A stretch of 64,000 bases of DNA. Source: Sediminibacterium ginsengisoli. Lineage in GTDB: Bacteria > Bacteroidota > Bacteroidia > Chitinophagales > Chitinophagaceae. The DNA lies in the NCBI RefSeq assembly GCF_900167075.1, contig NZ_FUWH01000001.1:434001-498000 (forward strand), given 5' to 3'. The position numbers were made by a program, and so were the translations under genes. Of the stretch, positions 51,906 to 61,728 are shown piece by piece. Numbering within the stretch: the stretch's first letter is position 1; every line of letters begins with the position of its first letter. Below the pieces are notes generated by a model. It ran no database searches. It worked only from the letters and a program-made list of their open reading frames with translations, and was not told the origin of the DNA.

Positions 51906-54900
51906 ATGCACATGAGAAAACTGCTAATGGTCTTGTCCATTTGCCTCTGTTTTGGCAACCTATGGGCACAGAACCGAACCGTCATCGGGAAAGTTACAGA
52001 TGAAAAAGGAGCGCCTATCCCCGGCGCCAGTATCACTTTAAAAGGCACGACCTCAGGAACATCAGCAGGAGTTGATGGATCTTTCTCACTGCCTGTTCCT
52101 TCTACAGTGAAACAACTGATCATTTCTGCGATCAACTATAATACCCGTGAGGTATCAATAGAAGGCAAAAACAGAATTGATGTTGTACTCGAAAGCAAGG
52201 TTGAAAAACTGGATGACGTGGTAGTGACCGGTTACCAGGTGCAGCGTAAAAAAGATGTAACTGCTGCTATTACACGAGTGGCTGCAGCTGATATCGACAA
52301 CCTGCCGATGCCGAACTTTGCACAGGCATTACAAGGTCGTGCACCGGGTGTTATCGTGGCTTCTGCCAACGGTGTTCCGGGTGGTTCACTGAGCGTGATC
52401 ATCCGTGGTGTTGGTTCTATCAACGCTGGTACCGTTCCTTTATATGTAGTGGATGGTGTACAGATCAACACTTCTACCGGGTCTATCAATACCCAGAACA
52501 ACCCGCTGAACTTCCTGAACACAGATGATATCGAATCGATCGAGATCCTGAAAGATGCGGCTGCGGCTTCTATCTATGGTGCAAGGGCCGGCAACGGTGT
52601 TGTACTTGTTACTACTAAAAAAGGAAGGGCCGGAAAAACCAGGTTCAACTTCAACACATTCCACGGCGTAAGTTCTGCACTGAAAGTACTGCCTGTTCTT
52701 ACTACACAGGAGTGGTTCAATGTGCGTTATGAAGCACTGGCAAATGCAAACCCTACTTCAAGCGCAGCTTCTATCAGGTCTACAGTGCTGAGTAACCTCG
52801 GCCTGCCTTCTACAACAACCCAGGGCAAAATAGACAGTCTGCCTACTTACGACTGGCAGAAAGAATCTTTCAAAACCGGTAAGATCAGCCAGTATGAACT
52901 GTCTATGCAGGGTGGAAGCCAGAACCTTTCTTTCTATGTTTCGGGTTCTTACCAGAACATCGAACATTTTATAGCGCCTACCAATTTCAACAGGGCTGCA
53001 TTGCTTTCAAGGATCTCTTACAAGATCAATGATAAATTCACTTTCGAGAATACGATCTCTATCAGTTCAAGCGGGCAGAATGCTCCGTACAGCCTCGGAA
53101 ATACTGGTTTCGGTAACCCCGCTTATGCAAGCGGCCAGATCCTGCCGATCAATCCTATTTACAACCCCGACGGAACTTTCTATGGCCTGCCTTCCAACCC
53201 GTCTCAGATCATGGTTGGTACTTTCAACCATAACGTAATGGCGGTTGGTGCATATGCCAAATATAAAACCCGTACTAACCAGCTGGTAGGTAATGCGTCT
53301 CTGACCTTTAAACCTACATCTGAACTTACTTTCAAAACACTGGTAGGTCTTGATTACCGTTTAACGCAGGACAGGCGTTACCAGGATCCGAGGATCAACG
53401 ATGGTTTCGCTGTAAGCGGCCGTCTTTCTTCACAGTCTGACTGGAATACCAACTTTATCACCACTACTACCGGTGCTTATAATACTACCATTAACCGTGA
53501 TCACAGCATCAACGCGTTACTGGGTGTGGAGTACAGGAGAGATGTGAACGAATGGTTCCAGGCAGATGGCCAGGGCTTCCCTTCTTACATGCTTGAGTAC
53601 CTCAGCGCAGCTGCAACACCGGTAGGTGTTTCGGGTCAATGGTCAGGAAGTGCAACTTTCTCGCAGTTTGCAAAACTGGGTTACTCTTACCAGGGTAAAT
53701 ACATCTTTAACTATACCGCACGTCGTGATGGTTCAAGCCGTTTCGGTGCGAACAAGAAGTACGGTATCTTCCAGTCTGCACAGGTGGCATGGAACGTGAA
53801 AGATGAACTGTTCATGCAGGAAGTGAAAGCCATTTCTGATCTGAAATTAAGGTTCTCATTCGGTCAGGCCGGTAACGACCAGATCGGTAACGTACTGTAC
53901 AGCCAGCTGTATGGCGCATCACGTGTATACGGTAACTCATCAGCTATTAACCCTACACAGCTGGGTAACCCGGATCTGTCATGGGAAACAAGGGAAGAGA
54001 GCAACCTCGGGCTGGAACTGGGACTCTTTAAAAACAAAGTATCACTTGTTATCGATGCGTACCGCAGGGTGAACAAAGACCTGCTGCTGGATCGTTCTTT
54101 ATATGCAACAACAGGTTTCACAACAATCCGTCAGAACCTGGGTTCAACCGAGAACAAAGGTCTGGAGATCGGTATCACTGTTAATCCGTTCACTGGTCCT
54201 TTCAAATGGACTTCTACCTTCAATATCGCTTTCCAGAGCAACAAGGTGCTGAGCCTATACGATGGTCTTCAGGCATTGCCTAACGATGCGTCTATCCGTG
54301 TAGGTTCTCCGCTGGGATCATTCTATACTACTGAATGGGCTGGCGTAAACCCTGCTACCGGAAGAGGTATGTGGTATGATAAAGATGGTAATATCACTTA
54401 TAACCCTGCAGCTGCAGACAGAAAGATCATCGGTAATATCTATCCTACTCATTTCGGTGGCTGGACAAACGCATTCTCTTACAAAGGCATCACACTCGAA
54501 GCATTCTTCCAGTATGAGTATGGCCGTGTACGTTCAGATGGTCAGTACACACAGATGATGCGTATGGGTGGCGCTACGGTAAATACACTGAAAGACGGCT
54601 ACGATGCACGCTGGCAGAAACCAGGTGATGTTACTTATGTGCCACGTCCATTCAATGGCCTGGCCGATTTCAACAGCGTTGGCTGGGGTAGCGGTACACG
54701 TTATATCAACAAGACTGATTATATCCGTTTGAAACAGATCACACTCTCTTACGACCTGCCTGCAGCCACTGCTAAAAAGCTGTCGATGGAAAGTGTACGT
54801 TTCTATGTACAGGGAATTAACCTGTGGACATACTCTAAATGGCTGAGCTATGATCCGGAGTTTACCGGAGACAATTTCGGTATCCTGCCAACAGCAAAGA

Positions 54901-54932
54901 ATATAACGGTAGGTGTACAGGTTAAGCTTTAA
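51906..54932 (+). CDS. SusC/RagA family TonB-linked outer-membrane protein
   Basis: SusC-type porins import oligosaccharides or peptides delivered by a SusD lipoprotein. The 1008-residue protein has a signal peptide (about 1-21), a carboxypeptidase-like regulatory domain ('VIGKVTDEKGAPIPGASITL', 26-45), a TonB-box region near 'LDDVVVTGYQ', a plug domain ('LQGRAPGVIVASANGVPGG', 'IEILKDAAAASIYGARAGNG') and a long barrel ending 'KNITVGVQVKL'. It forms a set with the SusD gene 18 bases later. No glycoside hydrolase or regulator is adjacent, so the substrate is unknown. Confidence 0.95.
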   Translation: MHMRKLLMVLSICLCFGNLWAQNRTVIGKVTDEKGAPIPGASITLKGTTSGTSAGVDGSFSLPVPSTVKQLIISAINYNTREVSIEGKNRIDVVLESKVEKLDDVVVTGYQVQRKKDVTAAITRVAAADIDNLPMPNFAQALQGRAPGVIVASANGVPGGSLSVIIRGVGSINAGTVPLYVVDGVQINTSTGSINTQNNPLNFLNTDDIESIEILKDAAAASIYGARAGNGVVLVTTKKGRAGKTRFNFNTFHGVSSALKVLPVLTTQEWFNVRYEALANANPTSSAASIRSTVLSNLGLPSTTTQGKIDSLPTYDWQKESFKTGKISQYELSMQGGSQNLSFYVSGSYQNIEHFIAPTNFNRAALLSRISYKINDKFTFENTISISSSGQNAPYSLGNTGFGNPAYASGQILPINPIYNPDGTFYGLPSNPSQIMVGTFNHNVMAVGAYAKYKTRTNQLVGNASLTFKPTSELTFKTLVGLDYRLTQDRRYQDPRINDGFAVSGRLSSQSDWNTNFITTTTGAYNTTINRDHSINALLGVEYRRDVNEWFQADGQGFPSYMLEYLSAAATPVGVSGQWSGSATFSQFAKLGYSYQGKYIFNYTARRDGSSRFGANKKYGIFQSAQVAWNVKDELFMQEVKAISDLKLRFSFGQAGNDQIGNVLYSQLYGASRVYGNSSAINPTQLGNPDLSWETREESNLGLELGLFKNKVSLVIDAYRRVNKDLLLDRSLYATTGFTTIRQNLGSTENKGLEIGITVNPFTGPFKWTSTFNIAFQSNKVLSLYDGLQALPNDASIRVGSPLGSFYTTEWAGVNPATGRGMWYDKDGNITYNPAAADRKIIGNIYPTHFGGWTNAFSYKGITLEAFFQYEYGRVRSDGQYTQMMRMGGATVNTLKDGYDARWQKPGDVTYVPRPFNGLADFNSVGWGSGTRYINKTDYIRLKQITLSYDLPAATAKKLSMESVRFYVQGINLWTYSKWLSYDPEFTGDNFGILPTAKNITVGVQVKL

Positions 54933-54950
54933 TCAGTAAATAAAAACATC

Positions 54951-56465
54951 ATGAAAAAGTTATCTTTTAAAATATTCATAGTTATAGCCGCTGGCTTCGT
55001 AGCCCAGTCGTGCAAAAAACAGCTGGACATCCCATCCAGAAATTCACTTGATGCATCTCTGGCATTGGTAAACAAAAGCGGTATCGAAGCAGCGATCAAC
55101 TCTGCCTATTCTGTATTGAAAAGCGAACGTCTGTACGGTCGTGATATGTTCTCTGTACCTGAAGCAATGGCTGATGTGGCATATGCCAACGGCCGCTCTT
55201 CAAGGCTTCTGAGTGAGAACAGGAACCAGTCGCTTGCCAATATGGCCAACTGGGCAACTTCCTATAACGTAATTAACGAAATCAACCTTACGCTGGCTGC
55301 AATACCTGCTGTGGCAGACGGATCAACTGCAGACAAGGCCCGCTGGGAAGGTGAGCTGAAATTCCTGCGTGCATTGTATTTCTTCGATCTGGTGAAGAAC
55401 TATGCATACATTCCAACCTTCACCGTGCCATCACAGGATAAAGGCGGTATAGTAATCAATACCGTAGGTTTCAACTCAGGAACCGCAGCATCTGCTTACA
55501 TGCCTGCAAGAGCAAGCATTGCAGACAGCTATGCGCAGATCATGAGTGATATCTATGCAAGTGTATCCCTGCTGTCGAATGCGAACAGGGGTATCAGCTA
55601 CGCCAGCAAACATGCTGCATTGGCTTTAGGGTCAAGGGTCGCTTTATATGAAGGTAAATGGGCAAGGGCCGATTCATTTGCAACAGCAGCTATCGGTCTT
55701 ACCGGTGGTATCGGCAGCATGACCAATACAGGTAACTATGTGGCAGGCTGGAGAGCCGCAACACACCCTGAAGGCATCTTCCAGGTATTGTTTGCAACAC
55801 TCGGTGAAAACCTGGGCGTAAACACTTCACTGGCTGCAACACATACCACGCTTTCTGCACCAGGTGCATTTGCAGGTGTAAGGCAGGGACAGGGCGACCT
55901 GGTACCGAATGCTTTCCTGCTGAATGAACTGGGCATTTCCGGGTTCAATGCATCTACACTGGTATCTACCTCTACACCACCACCAGCACTGACCTACGGC
56001 AACGACATCAGGAACAGGCTTTTCGAGTGGGGAGTAAATGCAGGCGGACATTATGTTGAGTGTACAAAATGGATGGGTAAGAACGGTGGTCCGAACTGGG
56101 ATAATACTGTTGTGATCCGCTGGCCGGAACTTTACCTGAACAGGGCGGAAGCAAGGTACAGGCAAGGCCTGGAGCCGGGCGCATGGACTGATCTGAACGT
56201 GATCAGAACTGCAAGAATAGTAGGATTTACCGTTCCGGTTACACCGTTAACAGGACAGGCTCTGCTCGATGAGATCCTCAGGCAGCGTATGCTGGAGTTC
56301 TCATTTGAAGGTTACAGGTTCTATGACCTGAAAAGGTATGGCCTTGCTATCAACAAAGCATTACCGCTGACCAACCTGCCTGCTACAGACTTCAGGTTAC
56401 TGCCAAGGATCCCGGTATCTGAAGTGGATGGTAATCCTAATATGGTTCAGAACTTTAACTACTAA
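54951..56465 (+). CDS. SusD/RagB family nutrient-binding lipoprotein
   Basis: SusD-like proteins cap the SusC pore and bind the nutrient. The 504-residue protein has a lipobox 'FVAQSCKKQLD' (Cys21), the N-terminal 'IPSRNSLDASLAL' region, helical repeats with 'WEGELKFLRALYFFDLVKNY', and the typical C-terminal 'LNRAEARYRQG', 'RQRMLEFSFEGYRFYDLKRYG' features. Its pairing with the SusC gene is standard. Confidence 0.94.
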   Translation: MKKLSFKIFIVIAAGFVAQSCKKQLDIPSRNSLDASLALVNKSGIEAAINSAYSVLKSERLYGRDMFSVPEAMADVAYANGRSSRLLSENRNQSLANMANWATSYNVINEINLTLAAIPAVADGSTADKARWEGELKFLRALYFFDLVKNYAYIPTFTVPSQDKGGIVINTVGFNSGTAASAYMPARASIADSYAQIMSDIYASVSLLSNANRGISYASKHAALALGSRVALYEGKWARADSFATAAIGLTGGIGSMTNTGNYVAGWRAATHPEGIFQVLFATLGENLGVNTSLAATHTTLSAPGAFAGVRQGQGDLVPNAFLLNELGISGFNASTLVSTSTPPPALTYGNDIRNRLFEWGVNAGGHYVECTKWMGKNGGPNWDNTVVIRWPELYLNRAEARYRQGLEPGAWTDLNVIRTARIVGFTVPVTPLTGQALLDEILRQRMLEFSFEGYRFYDLKRYGLAINKALPLTNLPATDFRLLPRIPVSEVDGNPNMVQNFNY

Positions 56466-56486
56466 TAACCCACCAAAAGCATAATT

Positions 56487-57026
56487 ATGAAAATGAAGAA
56501 TATAATTGCATGTGTGCTGCTGAGTATACCGGTGTTGTTTTCATCATGCATTAAAGAAATGAACAAGACCTTTGAAGGAAATACAGTTGTTGAATTTGAC
56601 GCTACAGTGCTGAACTCGGCTACTACACCGTTTGCATACCATGTAACCACAAGGGTGCCAACTTACGGATATCCTACGCCTACAACAGCAGCGTTAATCA
56701 CCCGTACAACCACAACACCTGTGAAACTCCGTGTAAACCTGGTAGGACCTCAGCGCAGTACAGATCAGACCATCACCTATAAAGTGATCACTGATGCTGC
56801 ACCGGCATCACCAAACCTGCTGGCAGTTGCGGGTACGCACTATACCACCAACACCAGCTTCGTTATTCCGGCTAATACCAGCTTTGGCGAAGTGACCATC
56901 AATATTGTAAACCCGGGTACAAGCAGCACTTCACCAAGGGAAGTACATCTTGAACTGGTTGGAAATGCTGAAATCAAACCAAGCGAGAATTACAAACGCT
57001 TAGGTGTAAGAATCGCGCAGAACTAA
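56487..57026 (+). CDS. Small lipoprotein of the SusCD locus (DUF4843-like, uncertain)
   Basis: The 179-residue protein has a lipobox 'PVLFSSCIKEMN' (Cys19 or so) and a single all-beta domain: 'NTVVEFDATVLNS', 'VKLRVNLVGPQRSTDQTITYKV' features, 'GTHYTTNTSFVIPANTSFGEV' and 'REVHLELVGNAEIKPSENYK'. The pattern resembles DUF4843/Calx-beta-like proteins that often accompany SusC/SusD pairs and probably bind ligand at the surface. It is 21 bases after the SusD gene. A terminator follows. Confidence 0.7.
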   Translation: MKMKNIIACVLLSIPVLFSSCIKEMNKTFEGNTVVEFDATVLNSATTPFAYHVTTRVPTYGYPTPTTAALITRTTTTPVKLRVNLVGPQRSTDQTITYKVITDAAPASPNLLAVAGTHYTTNTSFVIPANTSFGEVTINIVNPGTSSTSPREVHLELVGNAEIKPSENYKRLGVRIAQN

Positions 57027-57048
57027 GTGCCCCTGCAGATTGATAAAT

Positions 57049-57081
57049 ATAAAGCCACTTCTGATGAGGAAGTGGCTTTAT
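57049..57081. terminator. Bidirectional terminator between the SusCD locus and msbA-like gene
   Basis: ATAAAGCCACTTC (57049-57061) and GAAGTGGCTTTAT (57069-57081) form a 13-bp stem with a 7-base loop; both strands end in A/T-rich runs, and the flanking genes are convergent. Confidence 0.88.
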
Positions 57082-57100
57082 TATTTTAAGCAGGATCGCG

Positions 57101-58921
57101 TTATTTAACCTCCTGCATGTCTACCAGTTTTTTATAGATCCCGTTCAGTGCAAGCAATTCATCATGACTGCCGCGTTCTGCTATTTCTCCTTTCTGTAAT
57201 ACCACGATCTCATCTGCGTGGCGGATCGTTGAAAGACGGTGCGCGATCACGATGGAAGTACGGTTCTGCATCATGTTATTGATGGCATCCTGCACCAGCC
57301 TTTCGCTTTCCGTATCCAGGGAAGATGTTGCTTCATCGAGTATAAGGATAGGCGGATTTTTCAAAACGGCGCGTGCAATGGTTACACGTTGCCTTTCACC
57401 CCCGCTGAGCTTGCTGCCCCTGTCGCCGATATTGGTTTCGAAACCTTCCTCTTTCTGCTGAATGAAATTCAGTGCATTGGCAACAGACGCCGCATGTTCT
57501 ATCTGGGCTGTTGTTGCATCACTGATACCCAGTGCAATGTTTGCCGCGATACTGTCGTTGAACAGGATCGGTTCCTGGGTTACTATGCCCATCAGGTTCC
57601 TGACAGAATGCAGTGAATATTCCCTGATATTGATACCGTCGATCAGCAGCTCACCTTCAGATACATCGTGGAATCGTGGTACAAGGTCCGCAAGTGTGCT
57701 TTTACCTGCACCCGAAGAACCCACGAGTGCAATGGTCTTGCCTTTTTCGATCTTCAGGTTGATGTTTTTAAGTATGGTCACATCCTGGTAAGCAAAAGTT
57801 ACATTTCTGAACTCGATGCTGCTGTTGAAAGACGTGATCTCCCTTGCATCCGGTTTATCTGTAATGGTAGCGGGCGCGCTCAGGATCTCTTCGATCCGTT
57901 GTATGGCTGCGCTGCCCCTTTGTGCATTGTAAAAGGCGGTAGACAGGGATTTGGCAGGATTGATGATCTGTGTAAAGAATACGATATAGGTGATGAAGCT
58001 TCCGGCTTCGAGCGCTGCCTGGTTCTGCAGTACAAGGCGCCCGCCGAACCACAGGATGCAGGACAATACCAGCACTCCGAGAAATTCAGACATCGGCGAT
58101 GCCAGGTCACGGCGGAAGTTCATCCTGTTACGGATGTGATTCAGCTTGTTGTTGGTAGAGAAAAATTTGTTGCCGATGATCTTTTCGGCATTGAATGCTT
58201 TGATCACACGCAGGCCGGTCAGCGTTTCATCGAGGATGGACATGAGCGTACCCATTTCTGCCTGCGCAGCACCCGATTGTTTTTTCAGGCTGCGGCTTAC
58301 CCGGCCGATGATAAAACCAGTAAGCGGCAGCAATACCAGCAGGAACAACGAAAGCGTAGGACTGATCAGTACCAGCGTGGTAAGAATAATAAGGATGGTC
58401 AGCGGCTCTCGGATCAGACCTTCCAGCGTACTCATTACACTCCATTCCACTTCATTCGCATCATTACTCATCCTGCTGATGATATCACCCTTGCGCTGTT
58501 CGGTAAAGAAACCGATCGGAAGCTCGAGGATCTTCGCATAAAGGTCAGACCGGAGCTTGGTCATTACGTAATTACGCATCGGGGCCAGTACACGGTAAGA
58601 AAGGTAAGAGAACAGGTTTTTGAAGAAAATGGAGAGTACGATCGTAATACAGATCGCGCCGAGGGCATAGAGATCGCCATATTCGCTGATGAGGCGGCTG
58701 AGATAATATTTTAAGGTATTCAGCATGCCATCGGCCGTAAAACTGAACACAGGCTGTACTTTGATCAGTTGCTCCCTGCCGAAGAGCATTTGCAGGAATG
58801 GTGCCAGCATAGCCAGTGATACCAGCGAGAATACAATGGACAGAATATTGAAAATGAAATAAAGAAGAATGTTCCGTTTCTGGGTCCGCAGGTAAAAAAG
58901 TATTCTCGAAAATCGCTTCAT
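57101..58921 (-). CDS. MsbA-like ABC exporter (fused membrane and ATPase domains)
   Basis: This 606-residue half-transporter probably flips lipid A-core or another lipid across the inner membrane. Residues about 1-330 form six helices with coupling segments ('ELPIGFFTEQRKGDIISRMSNDANEVE' in parts). Residues about 365-606 form the ATPase: Walker A 'GSSGAGKST', Q-loop 'MGIVTQEPILFNDS', signature 'LSGGERQR', Walker B 'ILILDEATSSLD' and the H-loop 'VIAHRLSTI'. Drug export is an alternative. It is divergent from rbfA. Confidence 0.87.
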   Translation of the reverse strand: MKRFSRILFYLRTQKRNILLYFIFNILSIVFSLVSLAMLAPFLQMLFGREQLIKVQPVFSFTADGMLNTLKYYLSRLISEYGDLYALGAICITIVLSIFFKNLFSYLSYRVLAPMRNYVMTKLRSDLYAKILELPIGFFTEQRKGDIISRMSNDANEVEWSVMSTLEGLIREPLTILIILTTLVLISPTLSLFLLVLLPLTGFIIGRVSRSLKKQSGAAQAEMGTLMSILDETLTGLRVIKAFNAEKIIGNKFFSTNNKLNHIRNRMNFRRDLASPMSEFLGVLVLSCILWFGGRLVLQNQAALEAGSFITYIVFFTQIINPAKSLSTAFYNAQRGSAAIQRIEEILSAPATITDKPDAREITSFNSSIEFRNVTFAYQDVTILKNINLKIEKGKTIALVGSSGAGKSTLADLVPRFHDVSEGELLIDGINIREYSLHSVRNLMGIVTQEPILFNDSIAANIALGISDATTAQIEHAASVANALNFIQQKEEGFETNIGDRGSKLSGGERQRVTIARAVLKNPPILILDEATSSLDTESERLVQDAINNMMQNRTSIVIAHRLSTIRHADEIVVLQKGEIAERGSHDELLALNGIYKKLVDMQEVK

Positions 58922-58985
58922 AAAGGATAAAATCGTTTAAAACACAGCAAAGTAACTACTTTTACATCCAATTAAATGTTAGAAT

Positions 58986-59357
58986 ATGGAGGAAGGAAAA
59001 CGCCAGCGGCAGGTTGCCGGAGCCTTGCAGGAAGAACTGAACGATATTTTCAGGCGTCTCGGCCTTGGAATGATCGACGGCGGGATGGTGTCCATTTCGT
59101 CCGTAAAAGTGACACCCGATCTGCTCGAAGCCCGTATTTACCTGAGCATTTTCCAGGTGAAAGATGTACAGGCAGTAATGAAAACCATCGAATCCAAAGC
59201 CTGGGAAATCAAAAAAGAACTTGCCGCAAGGGTAAAACACCAGCTGCGCAGGATCCCCGTACTACATTTTTACCATGATGATACCCTGGACTATGTTTTC
59301 AAAATGGAAGAGGTTTTCAAAAAGCTGAACGACGAAAAAGAAAAAAAGGGCGAATAA
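58986..59357 (+). CDS. rbfA: Ribosome-binding factor A
   Basis: RbfA helps mature the 30S subunit. The 123-residue protein is a single KH-type domain with 'GKRQRQVAGALQEELNDIF', 'VSISSVKVTPDLLEARIYLS' (in parts), 'LRRIPVLHFYHDDTLDYVFKM' features near 85-105. Start and length are normal. The LolE-type gene follows after 51 bases. Confidence 0.93.
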   Translation: MEEGKRQRQVAGALQEELNDIFRRLGLGMIDGGMVSISSVKVTPDLLEARIYLSIFQVKDVQAVMKTIESKAWEIKKELAARVKHQLRRIPVLHFYHDDTLDYVFKMEEVFKKLNDEKEKKGE

Positions 59358-59408
59358 ATCTTGCCCCGGTAACCAGCTGTTCTTCATCATCCCCTAAATA
59401 ACCGGCAC

Positions 59409-60620
59409 TTGAACCTTCTTTTCGCATGGCGCTATTTCAGGTCGAAGAAGTCTACCAATGCTATTAATATCATTGCCTGGATCAGCATGGTTGCTATTGC
59501 CGTCGGAGCCGCTGCACTGATCATTGTACTGAGTGTATTCAATGGTTTCGAAGGACTCGTAAAAGGTCTCTATGCAGATTTCTACGCCGACATGCGCATT
59601 ATGCCTGCCCAGGGCAAAACTCTCCTGCTCTCGCAGGAGCAGCTGAAAAGTATCCGTTCGGTTAAAGGTGTGGGTGTGGTCAGTTTTGTTGCGGAAGAAA
59701 AAGCGTTCCTGGTAAACGGCGAGCATCAGTCCATCGTGTATGTAAAAGGCGTAGACAGCGCTTTTACAAAGATCAACAAGATCACAGCGCATATTAAAAG
59801 AGGAAAGTTTGTATTGGGTACAGCCAGCGAACCGGCACTGGTGCTGGGCGTGGGTATTGAGAATGCCGTGATGGCCGATATCAGCAGTCAGCCCGTAATG
59901 CCGCTTACACTTTACATGCCCAACCGGCAGGCGAAATTCAGTTCCATGGATGGACTGAATGTTTACAATGCCGTTCCTGCGGGTACATTCATGGTGCAAC
60001 AGGATTTCGACAACAAATATGTTTTCTCCAACCTGGCTTTCCTCAAATACATGCTGAATATGGGGCCGGATGAATACAGTTCCATAGAGCTGCAGGTCAA
60101 CGGCGATCCTGCAGAAGTGAAACGTGAATTAAGCCGGATCTTAGGCAAAAAATACCTGGTTGAAACAAGGTATGAACAGAATAAAAGTCTTTACGCCGTC
60201 ATGCAGGTGGAAAAATGGGTGATTTACGGTATTCTTTCCCTGATCCTCGTGGTAGCGGCTTTTAACATGATCGGCGCACTCACAATGCTGGTGCTCGAAA
60301 AACAGAAAGATATTGCGGTACTGAAAGCCATGGGTGCCAGTGAACAGAAGATACAACAGATCTTCCTCGCCGAAGGTTTGCTGCTGGCTTCCATCGGCGG
60401 CCTGGCAGGTATTGTGCTTGCTGCATTATTCTGCTGGCTCCAGGCGCATTTCAAGCTGATCAAATTGGGTGGCGATACGTTTGTGATCGATTATTACCCG
60501 GTGCAGATGGTGCCCGGAGATTTCCTGCTTGTAGCGGTGACGGTTCTCTTCATCGCAGTGATTGCGTCCTGGCTGCCTGCACGTAAGGCGAGCATGCAAT
60601 TATATTCGTTGAAATCCTGA
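59409..60620 (+). CDS. LolE/LolC-type lipoprotein-releasing ABC permease (FtsX family)
   Basis: This 403-residue inner-membrane protein has one N-terminal helix after 'RYFRSKKSTNAINII', a large periplasmic domain (about 45-265), and three C-terminal helices with 'DIAVLKAMGASEQKIQQIFL', the FtsX/LolE cytoplasmic-loop motif. It would release lipoproteins from the inner membrane with a LolD ATPase, which is not nearby. The only suitable start is TTG at 59409; upstream the frame has no ATG or GTG before a stop. Confidence 0.87.
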   Translation: MNLLFAWRYFRSKKSTNAINIIAWISMVAIAVGAAALIIVLSVFNGFEGLVKGLYADFYADMRIMPAQGKTLLLSQEQLKSIRSVKGVGVVSFVAEEKAFLVNGEHQSIVYVKGVDSAFTKINKITAHIKRGKFVLGTASEPALVLGVGIENAVMADISSQPVMPLTLYMPNRQAKFSSMDGLNVYNAVPAGTFMVQQDFDNKYVFSNLAFLKYMLNMGPDEYSSIELQVNGDPAEVKRELSRILGKKYLVETRYEQNKSLYAVMQVEKWVIYGILSLILVVAAFNMIGALTMLVLEKQKDIAVLKAMGASEQKIQQIFLAEGLLLASIGGLAGIVLAALFCWLQAHFKLIKLGGDTFVIDYYPVQMVPGDFLLVAVTVLFIAVIASWLPARKASMQLYSLKS

Positions 60621-60696
60621 TCTTTTGATAAACCTCAGTATACGTTTTTAGATAAATTATGGATAAAATAAGGATATATACATAAGAAAAGAACTT

Positions 60697-60746
60697 CTGC
60701 CTTTATAAGGCAGTATTAAAAAAGGGAACTATTCAGTTCCCTTTTT
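60697..60746. terminator. Tandem hairpins between the LolE-type and transketolase genes
   Basis: A 7-bp stem (CTGCCTT 60697-60703, AAGGCAG 60707-60713) is followed by AAAAAGGGAACT (60719-60730) paired with AGTTCCCTTTTT (60735-60746). The second is a good bidirectional terminator for the two convergent genes. Confidence 0.85.
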
Positions 60747-60779
60747 CTTTATCATTAATCTTCTAACGAAGAACAACTA

Positions 60780-61622
60780 TTAATAATCACCCAGCGTTGC
60801 CGGTAACTGTGCCAGTGCTTTGGCCAGCTGCTCATCGTTTGGAGCGATGCCGTGCCATTCGTGACTGCCTTCCATAAAATCGACACCTTTACCCATTTCA
60901 GTTTTCATCAGGATGCAGATAGGTTTGCCCTGACCGGTTAAGGATTTGGCTTTGTCGAGTGTAGCTACCACATCGTCCATATCATTACCGTTCATTTCGA
61001 TAACGGTCCAGTTGAATGCTTCAAATTTAGCCTGCAGGTTGTCAAGGGCCAGTACCTTACTGGTAGGACCGTCGATCTGCTGTCCGTTCCAGTCGATGGT
61101 TGCGATCAGGTTATCTACTTTATTGTGTGCTGCGAACATCATTGCTTCCCAGATCTGTCCTTCCTGCAGTTCGCCATCACCATGCAGAGAGAACACCAGG
61201 TGCGGGTCGTTATTCAGTTTTTTGGTCAGCGCCGCGCCAACTGCCACACTCAGGCCCTGGCCCAGGGAGCCGCTTGCAATACGCACACCGGGTAAATGTT
61301 CGTGGGTGGTAGGGTGGCCCTGTAAACGTGAATTGATCTTACGGAAAGTAGCCAGTTCCTTCACTTCAAAATAACCCGAACGCGCCAGAACTGAATAGAA
61401 TACCGGGGAAATATGGCCGTTGGAAAGAAAAAACAGGTCTTCACCAACACCATCCATTGAAAATGAAGTGTTGTGCTTCATGCTATGGAAATACAGGGCA
61501 GTCAGAAAATCTGTACAACCGAGGGAACCGCCCGGGTGCCCGCTTTGTACCGCATGAACCATTCTTACAATATCGCGCCTGACCTGCGTGGCGGTGTCTT
61601 TCAATTCCTGTATGCTTGCCAT
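60780..61622 (-). CDS. Transketolase, N-terminal subunit
   Basis: This 280-residue protein is only the thiamine-diphosphate-binding half of transketolase. It has 'VQSGHPGGSLGCTDFLTALYF' features near 24-44, the ThDP signature 'HGDGELQEGQIWEAMMFAAH' and 'ATIDWNGQQIDG'. In split transketolases the pyrimidine-binding C-terminal half is a separate gene, usually adjacent; here none is next to it, so the partner must be elsewhere. I chose ATG at 61622 because the domain begins 'ASIQELKDTA' and the longer frame is unsupported. Confidence 0.9.
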   Translation of the reverse strand: MASIQELKDTATQVRRDIVRMVHAVQSGHPGGSLGCTDFLTALYFHSMKHNTSFSMDGVGEDLFFLSNGHISPVFYSVLARSGYFEVKELATFRKINSRLQGHPTTHEHLPGVRIASGSLGQGLSVAVGAALTKKLNNDPHLVFSLHGDGELQEGQIWEAMMFAAHNKVDNLIATIDWNGQQIDGPTSKVLALDNLQAKFEAFNWTVIEMNGNDMDDVVATLDKAKSLTGQGKPICILMKTEMGKGVDFMEGSHEWHGIAPNDEQLAKALAQLPATLGDY

Positions 61623-61728
61623 AGTTTTTTTGTTAGGCTGCGAAGATATAAAAGCTAACATGTGTACGGACGATTTTTTTTACAGGATCGCAGCCGAAAC
61701 GGGATCCCCGGACCTGCCGCCTTTGCTA

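Noticed and set aside
57668..58714. Plus-strand open frame (about 348 codons) opposite the MsbA-like gene
   Set aside because: Charged, low-quality sequence without a domain, fully antisense to a clear ABC exporter.
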